Shown here: in pieces, positions 51,494 through 59,921 of the stretch | Numbering within the stretch: the first letter of the stretch is position 1 | Layout: each line of letters opens with the position of its first letter | Origin: Roseomonas aerilata DSM 19363 | GTDB lineage: Bacteria > Pseudomonadota > Alphaproteobacteria > Acetobacterales > Acetobacteraceae | Length of the DNA: 64,000 nucleotides | Direction of reading: 5' to 3' | NCBI RefSeq assembly: GCF_000711725.1 | Contig: NZ_JONP01000003.1 | Location: 62,001 to 126,000 of the forward strand | Translations under genes and position numbers: made by a program | The notes under the pieces: generated by a model | The model's database searches: none | Seen by the model: only the letters and a program-made list of their open reading frames with translations | Told to the model about the DNA's origin: nothing

Positions 51494-52326
51494 GCGCGGA
51501 GGGTATTGCCCTGCCGCGCGAGCCGCGGCTGCTCGGGCTGCGCCGCGGCACCTGGCCGCGCATCCTCGCGCCGCTGCTGATGGGGCTGGTTGCGCTCGGT
51601 GCCTGGGAATTCGCGGTGCGGCACTTCGAGGTGCCCCCTTACATCCTGCCCGGCCCCGTCGCGATCGGGCAGACGCTGGCGGAGAACTGGACCTCCCTCC
51701 TCGGCTCGCTCGCGGTCACGTTGCGGATCACGCTGCTGGCGCTGTTGCTCGCGGTGGTCACGGGCGTCGCGCTGGCGATGCTGTTCAGTGCGTCGCGCTG
51801 GGTGGAGATGACCTTCCTCCCCTATGCGGTGATGCTGCAGGTCACGCCCGTGGTCTCCATCGCGCCGCTGATCATCATCTGGGTGGACAACGTGCAGGCG
51901 GCGCTGCTCGTCTGCGCCTGGATCGTCGCCTTCTTCCCCATCGTGTCGAACACCACGATCGGGCTGAACAGCACGGACCGGAACCTGCTGGACCTCTACC
52001 GGCTGCTCGGCGCCTCGCGCTGGCAGACGCTGGTCGGGCTGCGCCTGCCGGCGGCGCTGCCCTTCTTTCTCGCGGGGCTGCGCATTTCGGGCGGGCTGTC
52101 GCTGATCGGCGCCATCGTCGCCGAGTTCGTAGCGGGGACGGGCGGGAACAGCTCGGGCCTCGCCTACCGGATCCTGGAGGCGGGATACCAGTTGCAGATC
52201 CCCCGGATGTTCGCGGCGCTGGCGCTCATCTCGCTCTCAGGCGTCGCGATCTTCCTCGTGCTGTCGCTTCTCTCGCACTTGCTGCTCCGCCGCTGGCACG
52301 AGAGCGCGCTCGGGGGCGAGCGGTAG
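51490..52326 (+). CDS. ABC transporter permease (SsuC/TauC type)
   Basis: A 278-residue inner-membrane permease with about six transmembrane helices. The EAA coupling loop is seen in LDLYRLLGASRWQTLVGLRLPAALP, followed by FLAGLRISGGLSLIGAIVAEF. The ATG overlaps the ATPase stop (ATGA). Together they would form the membrane part of an uptake system for a sulfonate, nitrate, pyrimidine precursor or similar anion. The gene converges with the copper operon, leaving six bases between stop codons. Confidence 0.92.
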   Translation: MSAEGIALPREPRLLGLRRGTWPRILAPLLMGLVALGAWEFAVRHFEVPPYILPGPVAIGQTLAENWTSLLGSLAVTLRITLLALLLAVVTGVALAMLFSASRWVEMTFLPYAVMLQVTPVVSIAPLIIIWVDNVQAALLVCAWIVAFFPIVSNTTIGLNSTDRNLLDLYRLLGASRWQTLVGLRLPAALPFFLAGLRISGGLSLIGAIVAEFVAGTGGNSSGLAYRILEAGYQLQIPRMFAALALISLSGVAIFLVLSLLSHLLLRRWHESALGGER

Positions 52327-52332
52327 GCGACG

Positions 52333-53940
52333 CTACGGCGCGGGGCCGACCTCGACGCCGAAGGTGGCAGCCCCCTGGTCGAAATCGCCCAGAAGCAGCT
52401 CGGCGCGCGCCGTCCAGTGCCCGGGCACGGCCAGTTCCGGCCCCTCCAGCACAAAGCGGCCGGGCGCCTCCGGCCGCATCCGCCGGCGCAACCCGTCCAC
52501 CCCGGCCGCGGGCTGGGAGAGTTCCAGCCAGACCTCCGTGGGATCGGCGGGGCGCCCGTCGGGGTGTTGGATGTGCAGGGTAAGGCGGTTCGGGCCGGGC
52601 CGGGCGGGCGTTACCTCCAGCCGCATCGCCATCCCGGCCGCTTGGGCGGTGGCCTGTATGCCGGTCGGCACGGCCGCGGGGTGATGGGGCGCCGCGTGGG
52701 GCGGGGTGACGCCGAGGAAGGCGGTGGCGGCGAGGACGCCAAGGCCAATCGCGGCCTCCGCCCGGATGCTGCGCGCGAGGGGCCGCCCGCCGCAGCCCGG
52801 CAGGGCGGGCGTGAGGCGGAAATGGTTTAGCGTGGCAAGCGCGAGCAGCGCCGCCGTGCCCGCCAGTTTCGCGAGCAGGAGCCCGCCGTAACCCGTGTCG
52901 AACAGCGCGCCCCATCCCGGCAGGTTCCCCAACGCCTGAACAGTGCCACCGAGAAGCAGCAGGGCGACGGCGGGGATGGCGAGGGCGGCGAAGCGGCGGA
53001 CGGCGGGCAGGGCGCCCGCGCCGCGTTCGGAGAGGATCGCGAGAAGCGGCCAGAGGGCGCCGAGCCAGTAGGCGGCGGCCAGCGCGTGGGCCGCGAGCAT
53101 CGCCTGCATTCCAGCGCCCCCTGCCGCCGCGTGGCCGGAGAGGGCGAGGCCGATGGCGGCGAGCACCGCGCCGAGAGGGCCCACTCCGCGCGCAAGGCGG
53201 CCGGTGAAGGGCAGCGACGCCGCCAGCAGCGCCATGCCCGCGGAGGTGGCGACGGCGCGCGGCAGCAGCGCCGAGCCCGCGCCGAGCGCGAGGAGGGAGG
53301 GATCGGCCAGGCCAGCGGGAAAGGGCAACGCCGCCATGGCACCGCCCTGCACGGCCAGGGCCGCGAGCGCGGCCGCTGCCCCCGCCGCAGCGATGGCCGC
53401 CATGGAGCGGCGCCGGGCAGGCGCCACCTCCTCCACGAAGATGCGGAAGAGGGCGCCGCCCGCGGCGATGGCAAAGGCCGCGAGGAAGATGCCGCGCAAC
53501 ACCGCGGCAGCATCCGTCCAGCCCGCGTCCTCCGACGCTCCCACTGGCGCCGGGGCTGGCGCCGTGCCCAGCCCGAAGGCGAGGGCCCCGCCGACAGGGT
53601 GGCCGTCCGCCGAGACGACGCGGTAGCTGGCGATGTAGGTGCCCTCTGCCAGGCCCGCAGGAAGGGCGGCGCGGAGGGTGCCGGCCGGCCCCGGCGCCGG
53701 TCGCAGCGGCACCTCCCCGGCGGGGCCGAGGAGGCGCAGGGCGAGGGGCGTGACCGGCTCGTCGAAGAGGAGGGACAGGAAGGTGGGACCGGCGGGCAGG
53801 ACCTCGCCGTCGGCCGGGGAGGATTCCACCAGTGCGGCGTGGGCGAGCGCCTCCGGCACCGCCATCGTCAGCATCGGCGCCGCGAGAAGCAGCGCGCCGA
53901 GCAGGCGGCGCGCGCGGCGTAGCAGGGGCGCGCGCGCCAC
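52333..53940 (-). CDS. CopC–CopD fusion protein, copper handling
   Basis: A 535-residue protein joining a periplasmic CopC domain, a CopD membrane domain and a C-terminal periplasmic domain of YcnJ type. The signal peptide should be cut at ALA|HAAL, making His34 the new N-terminus, a known Cu(II) ligand of CopC. CopC continues through SPADGEVLPAGP and VSADGHPVGGALAFG. Eight or so membrane helices follow (about 145–415). The C-terminal part has MRLEVTPARPGPNRLTLHIQHPDGRP. It is the last gene of DUF2946–ycnI–copCD. Copper import or resistance is the expected role. The GTG start is six bases after ycnI. Confidence 0.93.
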   Translation of the reverse strand: MARAPLLRRARRLLGALLLAAPMLTMAVPEALAHAALVESSPADGEVLPAGPTFLSLLFDEPVTPLALRLLGPAGEVPLRPAPGPAGTLRAALPAGLAEGTYIASYRVVSADGHPVGGALAFGLGTAPAPAPVGASEDAGWTDAAAVLRGIFLAAFAIAAGGALFRIFVEEVAPARRRSMAAIAAAGAAAALAALAVQGGAMAALPFPAGLADPSLLALGAGSALLPRAVATSAGMALLAASLPFTGRLARGVGPLGAVLAAIGLALSGHAAAGGAGMQAMLAAHALAAAYWLGALWPLLAILSERGAGALPAVRRFAALAIPAVALLLLGGTVQALGNLPGWGALFDTGYGGLLLAKLAGTAALLALATLNHFRLTPALPGCGGRPLARSIRAEAAIGLGVLAATAFLGVTPPHAAPHHPAAVPTGIQATAQAAGMAMRLEVTPARPGPNRLTLHIQHPDGRPADPTEVWLELSQPAAGVDGLRRRMRPEAPGRFVLEGPELAVPGHWTARAELLLGDFDQGAATFGVEVGPAP

Positions 53941-53946
53941 CGCGGC

Positions 53947-54453
53947 TCAGCCCTTCGGAACGATGCGGAGCGAAGGGGCAGGGGAGCGCGGTCGCTCCTC
54001 GGCGGCCGAGGGGCGCTCGATCCAGCGGGAGACCTTCCCGCCCTCGCAGTCCTGCACCACGGGGAAGTGCAGGGTCGCGCCAGCCTCGGCTGGGGTGCGG
54101 ATGAGGAGGACGAACTCCCCGTACTGGTCGTCCGGCAGGTGGCCGCCAGCCCAGGCGATCTCGCGCGGGACGACGACGGTGCCGTGCTCCCCCGCGACGG
54201 TCGCGCCGCCCTGCATGACGGTGGTGAGGGTCCAGCCGGCGAGCGGCATCGGGCGCGCCCCGCGCAGCTCGGGCGGCACCTGGAGGCGGATGCCGGTCGT
54301 CGCGGCCCCGGCGCAGCCGTGGGGCACGCGGATGACGAGGCGCAGGCTGCTGTCGGCGGGAAGGGTGGCCTGGTCGAGCGTGACATGCGCGAGGGCGGGC
54401 GCGGCCGTGAGGACGGCGCCGAGCGCGAGCGCGGCGGTGATCGGGCGAAGCAT
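53947..54453 (-). CDS. YcnI-type (DUF1775) periplasmic copper-binding protein
   Basis: A 168-residue exported protein. The signal peptide ends at ALA|HVTLDQ, leaving His23 at the mature N-terminus, the copper-brace ligand of YcnI. Conserved blocks are LRLVIRVPHGC, GIRLQVPPELRGARPMPLAGWTLTT, and WAGGHLPDDQYGEFVL with a key Trp. The ATG at 54453 gives a proper signal peptide. It sits between the DUF2946 and CopC–CopD genes. A copper metallochaperone or delivery role is inferred from the family. Confidence 0.93.
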   Translation of the reverse strand: MLRPITAALALGAVLTAAPALAHVTLDQATLPADSSLRLVIRVPHGCAGAATTGIRLQVPPELRGARPMPLAGWTLTTVMQGGATVAGEHGTVVVPREIAWAGGHLPDDQYGEFVLLIRTPAEAGATLHFPVVQDCEGGKVSRWIERPSAAEERPRSPAPSLRIVPKG

Positions 54454-54545
54454 GGGGATGCCTTTGCGAGGCGTGCCGCCGACGCGCGGCGGCGAATGGA
54501 TGGGCACGAAAGGGCAGCGCGGCGCCGGAACCGGCGCGCGGGGGA

Positions 54546-54911
54546 TCAGCGCTGCGGCGGAGCCCTGGGCTGCTGCGGCGGCGCGCGGGGCGGGCTTGCG
54601 GGCAGGCCTTCCCGGCTTTCGGCACTGGTGGCCAGCGCGTAGAGCACCGGCCGCGCGAGGCGGAGCGGCTCGGGCGGCACCGATGCCGGGCCCGGGCCAG
54701 GCGTGCAGCAGCCCGCATCCTGCGCCGCCTCGATGGGCGCGCCGCTCTCGTCGAGGAGGACCCGGCGCTTGCCCTCATGGGTGCAGAGCTCGACCGCCTG
54801 CGCCGTGGCCATGCGGGCCATCGCGCGGGCCTGCGGCAGCACCGCGCCGGCCCATTGCAGGAGCAGCAGGCAGGCGAGGAGGCGGGCAAGGCCTGTCCGC
54901 GGGCGGCGCAT
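54546..54911 (-). CDS. DUF2946 exported protein
   Basis: A 121-residue protein with an N-terminal signal/anchor (about residues 8–30). The DUF2946 elements are ELCTHEGKRRVLLDE and DAGCCTPG. Cysteines and a His in these elements may bind metal. DUF2946 proteins usually accompany copper or TonB-receptor genes. The ATG at 54911 has AAGGATGG upstream. It is first in the copper operon, 92 bp ahead of ycnI. The C-terminal tail is Pro/Gln/Arg-rich and looks disordered. Confidence 0.82.
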   Translation of the reverse strand: MRRPRTGLARLLACLLLLQWAGAVLPQARAMARMATAQAVELCTHEGKRRVLLDESGAPIEAAQDAGCCTPGPGPASVPPEPLRLARPVLYALATSAESREGLPASPPRAPPQQPRAPPQR

Positions 54912-55005
54912 GCCGCCATCCTTAGACGGTTGTTGCCCCCTCGTCATGCCGGGCGCGGCGGATTCAACGGCGGCCGCGCCTATTCCCGGAGCGTATAGGT
55001 CAGGC

Positions 55006-55025
55006 GGAAATAGTGATGGATTTCC
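55006..55025. promoter_or_regulatory. Inverted repeat GGAAAT-N8-ATTTCC upstream of the TctC/MBL genes
   Basis: Six-base perfect arms in the intergenic region between the copper operon and the divergent TctC gene, 61 bp before the TctC ATG. It is AT-rich compared with its surroundings, as operators in this genome are. The regulator is unknown. Confidence 0.35.
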
Positions 55026-55085
55026 CGGCCCGTGCCGCGGCTAGGCTGTGCGCAGCCCGGCCGAGAACGGGCAGGAGGACGCCCC

Positions 55086-56093
55086 ATGCCGCACTACCCA
55101 CCGCCCATTCCCTCGCGCCGCGCCCTCCTCGGCGGATTGCTGGCCGCCCCCGCTCTCACGGCTTTCCCCGGCAAGGCGCGCGCCCAGGCGGGGTGGCCGG
55201 ACCGGCCAGTGCGGATCGTGGTGCCCTTCACCCCCGGCGGCTCCACCGACATCATCGCGCGGGCGCTGGGGGCCGAGTTGCAGTCGGCGCTGGGCCAACC
55301 CTTCGTGGTGGAGAACCGCGGCGGGGCTGGCGGCACGGTGGGGTGCGAGGTGGTCGCCCACGCGCCGCCCGATGGCTACACCCTGCTGATGGGGCATATC
55401 GGCACGCTGTCCGTGAACCCCTCGCTCTACCGCAACCTTACCTACGACACCGTCACCTCCTTTGCGCCGATCGTGCTGGCGGCGGTGGTGCCGAACGTGA
55501 TGGTGGTGAACCCGCGCAAGATGCCGACGGGCGGGATCCAGGAGCTGATCGCGCTGGCCAGGCGGCGGCCGGGGGCGCTCACCTACGGCTCCGGCGGGAA
55601 CGGCTCGGCCGCGCACATCGCCATGGCCGCCTTCAACCTGGCGACCGGCACGGAGATGACGCACGTGCCCTATCGCGGCACGGCGCCGATGATGAACGAC
55701 CTCATCGGCGGCACCATCGACCTGACCTTCACCGGCGGCCCGCCCGCCCTGCCGCCGGTGCGGGCGGGGCTGCTGCGGGCGCTCGGCGTCTCCTCGCGCG
55801 AGCGGCTGTCGGGGGCGCCGGACATCCCGACGCTGGACGAGCAGGGCGTCACCGGCTTCGATGCCACGCAGTGGTACGGGCTGCTGGCCCCGGCCGGCAC
55901 GCCGCGCCCGATTGTCGAGCGGCTGAACGCGGAGTCCGCGCGCATTCTCAAGGGAGAGGCGCTGCGGCCTCGGCTGGAGGCGGAGGGCGCGGTCTCCTCG
56001 CCGGGCACGCCCGAGGCCTTCCGCGACTTCATCCTCGCCGAGCGGACGCGCTGGGGCGAGGTGGTCCGCCGCGCGGATATGCGTGCCGATTAG
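55086..56093 (+). CDS. TctC-family solute-binding protein 3
   Basis: A 335-residue periplasmic receptor. The signal peptide ends near ARAQ (about residue 34). Motifs are VRIVVPFTPGGSTDIIAR, VENRGGAGGTVGCEVVA, TYGSGGNGSAAHIAMAAF and HVPYRGTAPMMNDLIGG. The ATG at 55086 has a good GCAGGAGGA site. It leads a small set of genes with an MBL-fold hydrolase and another TctC gene. Confidence 0.9.
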   Translation: MPHYPPPIPSRRALLGGLLAAPALTAFPGKARAQAGWPDRPVRIVVPFTPGGSTDIIARALGAELQSALGQPFVVENRGGAGGTVGCEVVAHAPPDGYTLLMGHIGTLSVNPSLYRNLTYDTVTSFAPIVLAAVVPNVMVVNPRKMPTGGIQELIALARRRPGALTYGSGGNGSAAHIAMAAFNLATGTEMTHVPYRGTAPMMNDLIGGTIDLTFTGGPPALPPVRAGLLRALGVSSRERLSGAPDIPTLDEQGVTGFDATQWYGLLAPAGTPRPIVERLNAESARILKGEALRPRLEAEGAVSSPGTPEAFRDFILAERTRWGEVVRRADMRAD

Positions 56094-56121
56094 CGAAGCA
56101 AGAACGGGAGGAAATAGGGCC

Positions 56122-57072
56122 ATGATCACACGCCGCCATGCCGGGCTCGGCGCTGCCGCGTTGCTGGCCGGGAACACGGGCGCGCGCGCCCAGGGAAGTG
56201 CGCCCGCGGCGCCTGCCAATCCAGGCTTCCACCGCTTCCGCGTCGGCGGCTTCACCGCCGTGACCTTGTTCGATGGCATCGGCACCATCCCCGTTGAAGG
56301 GCTGGTGCTGAACGCGCCGCTCGATGCGGTGCAGGGCGTGCTGGCCGAGAGCTTCCTGCCGCGCGACCGCTACGTCACGCCCTATACGATGACGGTGGTG
56401 AGGACCCCGCGCGGCACGGCGGTATTCGATGCCGGAACGGGCGGGCAGCTCGCGCCCACCGCGGGCTCGGCACTCGACAACATGCGCGCGGCGGGGATCG
56501 ATCCCGCGACGATCGACTATGTCGTCCTCACCCACTGCCATGGTGACCACATCACCGGCCTGACCACCGCCGACGGCAAGGCGGTCTTCGAAAGGGCTGA
56601 GGTGGTGATCCCGGAGGCGGAGTTCCGCTACTGGAGCGATACCTCCAACGAATCCTCCGCGCCCGCGCGGCAGAAGCCGAATTTCGGCAACCTCGCGCGG
56701 CGCCTCGCACCTTATCAGGGGCGTGTGCGGCGCGTGGCGGATGGGCAGGAGGCGCTGCCGGGCATTCGCGCCATCAGCACGCACGGGCACTCGCCGGGGC
56801 ATACCTCCTGGCACGTCTCGGACGGGGACGGGCAGCTCATCGTGCTCGGCGACGTGACGCACCGGCCCGAATTGTTCGCGCGCCGGCCGGGCTTCCACGC
56901 GATGTACGACTTCGATCCCGTGGCCGCGGAGACAACGCGGCGCGCGGTGCTCGACCGCTGCGCGGCGGACCGGGTGCGCGTGACCGGCTACCACTTCCCC
57001 TTCCCCGCGAACGGTTACATCGCGCGCGACGGCGAGGGCTTCCGCTTCCAGGCCGCGGACTGGACGGCGTGA
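56122..57072 (+). CDS. Exported MBL-fold metallo-hydrolase
   Basis: A 316-residue metallo-beta-lactamase-fold protein with an N-terminal signal peptide (about residues 1–24). The zinc motif H-x-H-x-D-H is His138, His140, Asp142 and His143 (THCHGDHITGL). Further ligands are His in GHSPGHTSWH and Asp in LGDVTH, with GYHFPFPANG near the end. It belongs to the class of quorum-quenching-like or lactonase-like MBL proteins found beside TctC genes. It may hydrolyse a lactone or ester of the acid bound by the neighbouring receptors. It ends in an overlap with the next TctC start. Confidence 0.9.
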   Translation: MITRRHAGLGAAALLAGNTGARAQGSAPAAPANPGFHRFRVGGFTAVTLFDGIGTIPVEGLVLNAPLDAVQGVLAESFLPRDRYVTPYTMTVVRTPRGTAVFDAGTGGQLAPTAGSALDNMRAAGIDPATIDYVVLTHCHGDHITGLTTADGKAVFERAEVVIPEAEFRYWSDTSNESSAPARQKPNFGNLARRLAPYQGRVRRVADGQEALPGIRAISTHGHSPGHTSWHVSDGDGQLIVLGDVTHRPELFARRPGFHAMYDFDPVAAETTRRAVLDRCAADRVRVTGYHFPFPANGYIARDGEGFRFQAADWTA

Positions 57073-58040
57073 TGCCGCTTACCCGCCGCCTCGCGCTGGG
57101 CACGCTTGCCGCGTCCGGGGCGCCCTTCGCCGCGCGCGCGGCCTTCCCGGACCACGACGTGCGGCTGCTCGTCGGCTTCTCGGCCGGCGGGGCTGTTGAC
57201 CTCGTCGCGCGGCTCGTCGCGGAGCCGCTGCGGCCCGTGCTCGGCCAGAACGTGGTGGTGGAGAACCGCGCCGGCGCCTCTGGCCTCATCGCGGCCGAGG
57301 CCGCCGTGCGGGCGGCGCCGGACGGGCACACGCTCTACGTCGCGGCAATGAGCGCCTACGCGGTGCTGCCGCAACTGCCGGGCCAGCGGATGCCCGTGGA
57401 CATGGACCGGGACCTCGTGCCGGTCGGCAATGTCGCGGGCGTGCTCAACGCGCTCGTCGTCGCGCCTGGGTCGCGCTTCCGCACGGTGCGGGAACTGATC
57501 GCGGCGGCAAAGGCGGCGCCGGACCGGCTGACCTATGCCTCGACCGGCAACGGCACCAGCCAGCACCTGGCGGGGGAGCTGTTCTCGCGGCTGGCGGGCG
57601 TGCGGATGACGCATGTGCCCTATCGCGGCGGCTCCAACGCCATCGTGGACATCGCCGCCGGGCGCGTGGACATGATGTTCGGCAACTTCCCCGAATTCAT
57701 CGGCCAGATCCGCGACGGCGGGCTGCGGCTGCTCGCCTTCGGCGGCACCCAGGCCTCGCCGCTCTTCCCGGACACGCCGCTCATCCGCGACGCGTTACCG
57801 GGCTTCGAGGTGACGAGCTGGATCGGCCTCGCGGGCCCTGCCGGGCTGCCACAGCCGGTGGTGGCGAGCTGGGACGCGGCGCTGGCGCGGGTGACGGCCT
57901 CGGACGAGTTCCGCCGGCGCATCGCCGAGAGTGGGCTGGAGGTGCTGGCAGGCGATCAGGCGGCCTTCCGCGCGACCATCGCGGCGGACCGGCAGCGCTG
58001 GGGCGAGGTGATCCGCAGCGCCGGCATCCGGGCGGAGTGA
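57069..58040 (+). CDS. TctC-family solute-binding protein 4
   Basis: A 323-residue periplasmic receptor with a signal peptide to about residue 24. Motifs are VRLLVGFSAGGAVDLVARL, VVENRAGASGLIAAEAAV, TYASTGNGTSQHLAGELF and HVPYRGGSNAIVDIAAG. The pattern VGFSAGGAVD differs from the usual VPFPPGG, so its ligand pocket may be unusual. A GTG start overlaps the MBL stop (GTGA); an ATG follows at 57072. It converges with the ModA-like gene. Confidence 0.88.
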   Translation: MMPLTRRLALGTLAASGAPFAARAAFPDHDVRLLVGFSAGGAVDLVARLVAEPLRPVLGQNVVVENRAGASGLIAAEAAVRAAPDGHTLYVAAMSAYAVLPQLPGQRMPVDMDRDLVPVGNVAGVLNALVVAPGSRFRTVRELIAAAKAAPDRLTYASTGNGTSQHLAGELFSRLAGVRMTHVPYRGGSNAIVDIAAGRVDMMFGNFPEFIGQIRDGGLRLLAFGGTQASPLFPDTPLIRDALPGFEVTSWIGLAGPAGLPQPVVASWDAALARVTASDEFRRRIAESGLEVLAGDQAAFRATIAADRQRWGEVIRSAGIRAE

Positions 58041-58049
58041 GGCGGCCCC

Positions 58050-58802
58050 TCAGGCCGGCGGGCGGAAGCCGATGCGCGCGAAGGCGGCGCGCGCGTCCTC
58101 CGAGGTGAGGAGGCGCATCAGGCCGCGCGCCGTCTCGTCCTCCCGCAGCATGGCGACCTGATAGACGGTCCAGAGCTGCAGCGCGTCCGGCAAGAGGCCG
58201 ACGAGCTGCACGCCCGGCCGGTCGGTGATCTCGGTCGCCTGGCTGACGGCGAGCGGAACCTCCCCGCGCGCCGCCATCGCCACGCCCTCCACGCCGAAGG
58301 GAACGAGGCGGAGCTTCGGGCGCATCGCCTCCGCGATGCCGAGGCGGTCCAGCACGGTCATGAAGTGCCGGCCGGCGGTGGCCCCGCGCGCGGGATCGGC
58401 GACCGCCACGGTCTCGGCCGCGAGAAGGGCGGCGCGCAGGGCCTCGGGCGTGGACACATCAGGCACGCCTTGCCCAGTTGGCGCCGCGAGGCCGACGCCG
58501 GTGCGCCCAACCGCCGCCACGCCCTCGGCTGGCAGTGCGGTGCGTGCGGCGATGGCGGACACAGCGTCGGCCGAGAGCAGCACGACGGCCGGACGCTCCC
58601 CGGCGAGGACGCGGTCCCGCAGCGCGCCAACGGTGTCGTAGGCCGCCTCGGGCACCGGCTGGCCGGCGGCGCGCAGCGCCTCCTGCAACCTTTCCACCGC
58701 GTGCTTCGTCGCGCCCGCGGCGAAGATAAGGGGCGAGGCTGTCTGGGCGAGGAGCGGCGCCGGCACGAGGGAAAGGGCAAGCAGAACCCGGCGGTCGATC
58801 AT
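58050..58802 (-). CDS. ModA-like periplasmic substrate-binding protein
   Basis: A 250-residue exported protein with signal peptide to about residue 20 (PAPLLAQ). It has a type-2 binding-protein fold: LIFAAGATKHAVERLQEAL and AVVLLSADAVSAIA in the first lobe, VAVADPARGATAGRHFMTVLDRLG in the second. It resembles ModA-type molybdate-binding proteins but has weaker anion-site matches, so another oxyanion or an organic ligand is possible. No ModB or ModC gene is adjacent. It lies 107 bp downstream of the LysR gene. Confidence 0.75.
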   Translation of the reverse strand: MIDRRVLLALSLVPAPLLAQTASPLIFAAGATKHAVERLQEALRAAGQPVPEAAYDTVGALRDRVLAGERPAVVLLSADAVSAIAARTALPAEGVAAVGRTGVGLAAPTGQGVPDVSTPEALRAALLAAETVAVADPARGATAGRHFMTVLDRLGIAEAMRPKLRLVPFGVEGVAMAARGEVPLAVSQATEITDRPGVQLVGLLPDALQLWTVYQVAMLREDETARGLMRLLTSEDARAAFARIGFRPPA

Positions 58803-58910
58803 GGCGCGCGCTCCTCCGTTTCGTTGCCGGGGAGCATGGCATGCGCCGTGGCGGCCTCATACCGGTTGGGTGGCGCTGAGCCTCGGGCAGCCGCGCACCG
58901 GTGACGAGGA

Positions 58911-59813
58911 TCACTCCTCCCGCTCCCAGGGCGGCTGCCCGCCGACGTGTTCGCGCAGAAACTCGAGCAGCGCGACGAGGCGCGGGACGCGGGCGCGGTT
59001 CTCGGGGACCACGGCCTTCAGCCACATCTCGGAAAGCGGGAACTCCGCGAGGACCTGCACCAGGGCGCCCGCGCGCAGCGAGGGACCCGCGACGTAGCGG
59101 GGCAGCACCGCGATGCCGTTCCCCTCGCGCGCCGCGGCGAGGATGACGTGGTTGTCGTTGGCGGAGAGGCGCGGATTCACCGTCACGCTGATCGGGCCGC
59201 TGCGGCTGCCGAAGGTCCATGTGCTGCCGGTGGGGAGGAAGCTGAGCGCGTCGAGCGCGGCGAGGTCGCGCGGGTGCTGCGGCGTGCCGTTCGTGGCCAG
59301 GAAGGCGGGCGAGGCGCAGGCGATGCGCTCGAGCGGGCAGAGCGGCACGTCGAGGGCGCCGCGGAAGGCCTGCGGGAAGGCGCCGAGCGCGAGATCGAAG
59401 CCCTCCTCGATCGGGTTCAGCGGCCGGTCGGTCAGCACGACGTCGAGGCTGACGCGGGGGTGGCGCGACTGGAAGGCCGCGAGCACGGGGCCGAGATAGA
59501 GGATGCCGAGCGTGGTCGGCATCTTCACGCGCAGGTGGCCCTCCAGGTCGCGGTCCGGACGGGCGAGGGCGGCGAGCACCTCATCCACCTCCGCGACCGA
59601 GGCGCGCACCCGGGGAAGCAGGCGCTCCCCCGCCTCGGTGAGCGAGACGCGGCGGGTGGTGCGGCGGAAGAGGGGGCGGCGGACGGCGTGCTCCAGCTGG
59701 TCCACGCGCTTCGTGACAACAGAGGGCGCGAGGTCGAGCGCGCGCGCTGCGGCCGAGAAGCTGCCGCTGCCGGCGACGGCCAGGAAGGCCTTCAGGTTCG
59801 CCAGGGTGTCCAA
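58911..59813 (-). CDS. LysR-family transcriptional regulator
   Basis: A 300-residue LysR regulator. The winged helix-turn-helix is at residues 3–62 (NLKAFLAVAGSGSFSAAARAL, APSVVTKRVDQLE). The effector-binding domain runs about 90–290, with FDLALGAFPQAFRGALD and GNGIAVLPRYVAG. The TTG at 59813 is used because AAGGGGAA lies eight bases before it. It is divergent from the FAD-dependent oxidoreductase gene and probably controls it; a candidate palindrome ATCC-N4-GGAT lies between them. Confidence 0.9.
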   Translation of the reverse strand: MDTLANLKAFLAVAGSGSFSAAARALDLAPSVVTKRVDQLEHAVRRPLFRRTTRRVSLTEAGERLLPRVRASVAEVDEVLAALARPDRDLEGHLRVKMPTTLGILYLGPVLAAFQSRHPRVSLDVVLTDRPLNPIEEGFDLALGAFPQAFRGALDVPLCPLERIACASPAFLATNGTPQHPRDLAALDALSFLPTGSTWTFGSRSGPISVTVNPRLSANDNHVILAAAREGNGIAVLPRYVAGPSLRAGALVQVLAEFPLSEMWLKAVVPENRARVPRLVALLEFLREHVGGQPPWEREE

Positions 59814-59844
59814 GGGCGCATTCCCCTTCAAACCGCGTGAGGTG

Positions 59845-59856
59845 ATCCGGCAGGAT
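59845..59856. promoter_or_regulatory. Candidate LysR site between the divergent LysR and flavoprotein genes
   Basis: ATCC-GGCA-GGAT, 32 bp upstream of the LysR start. It is a short palindrome where a LysR binding box would be expected. Such a short palindrome can arise by chance. Confidence 0.3.
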
Positions 59857-59921
59857 GGCCGATTAACCACCACGCCGCACGGAGTAAAAGGGCGGAAGAA
59901 ATCGTGAAGGGGAGGGGCGAG

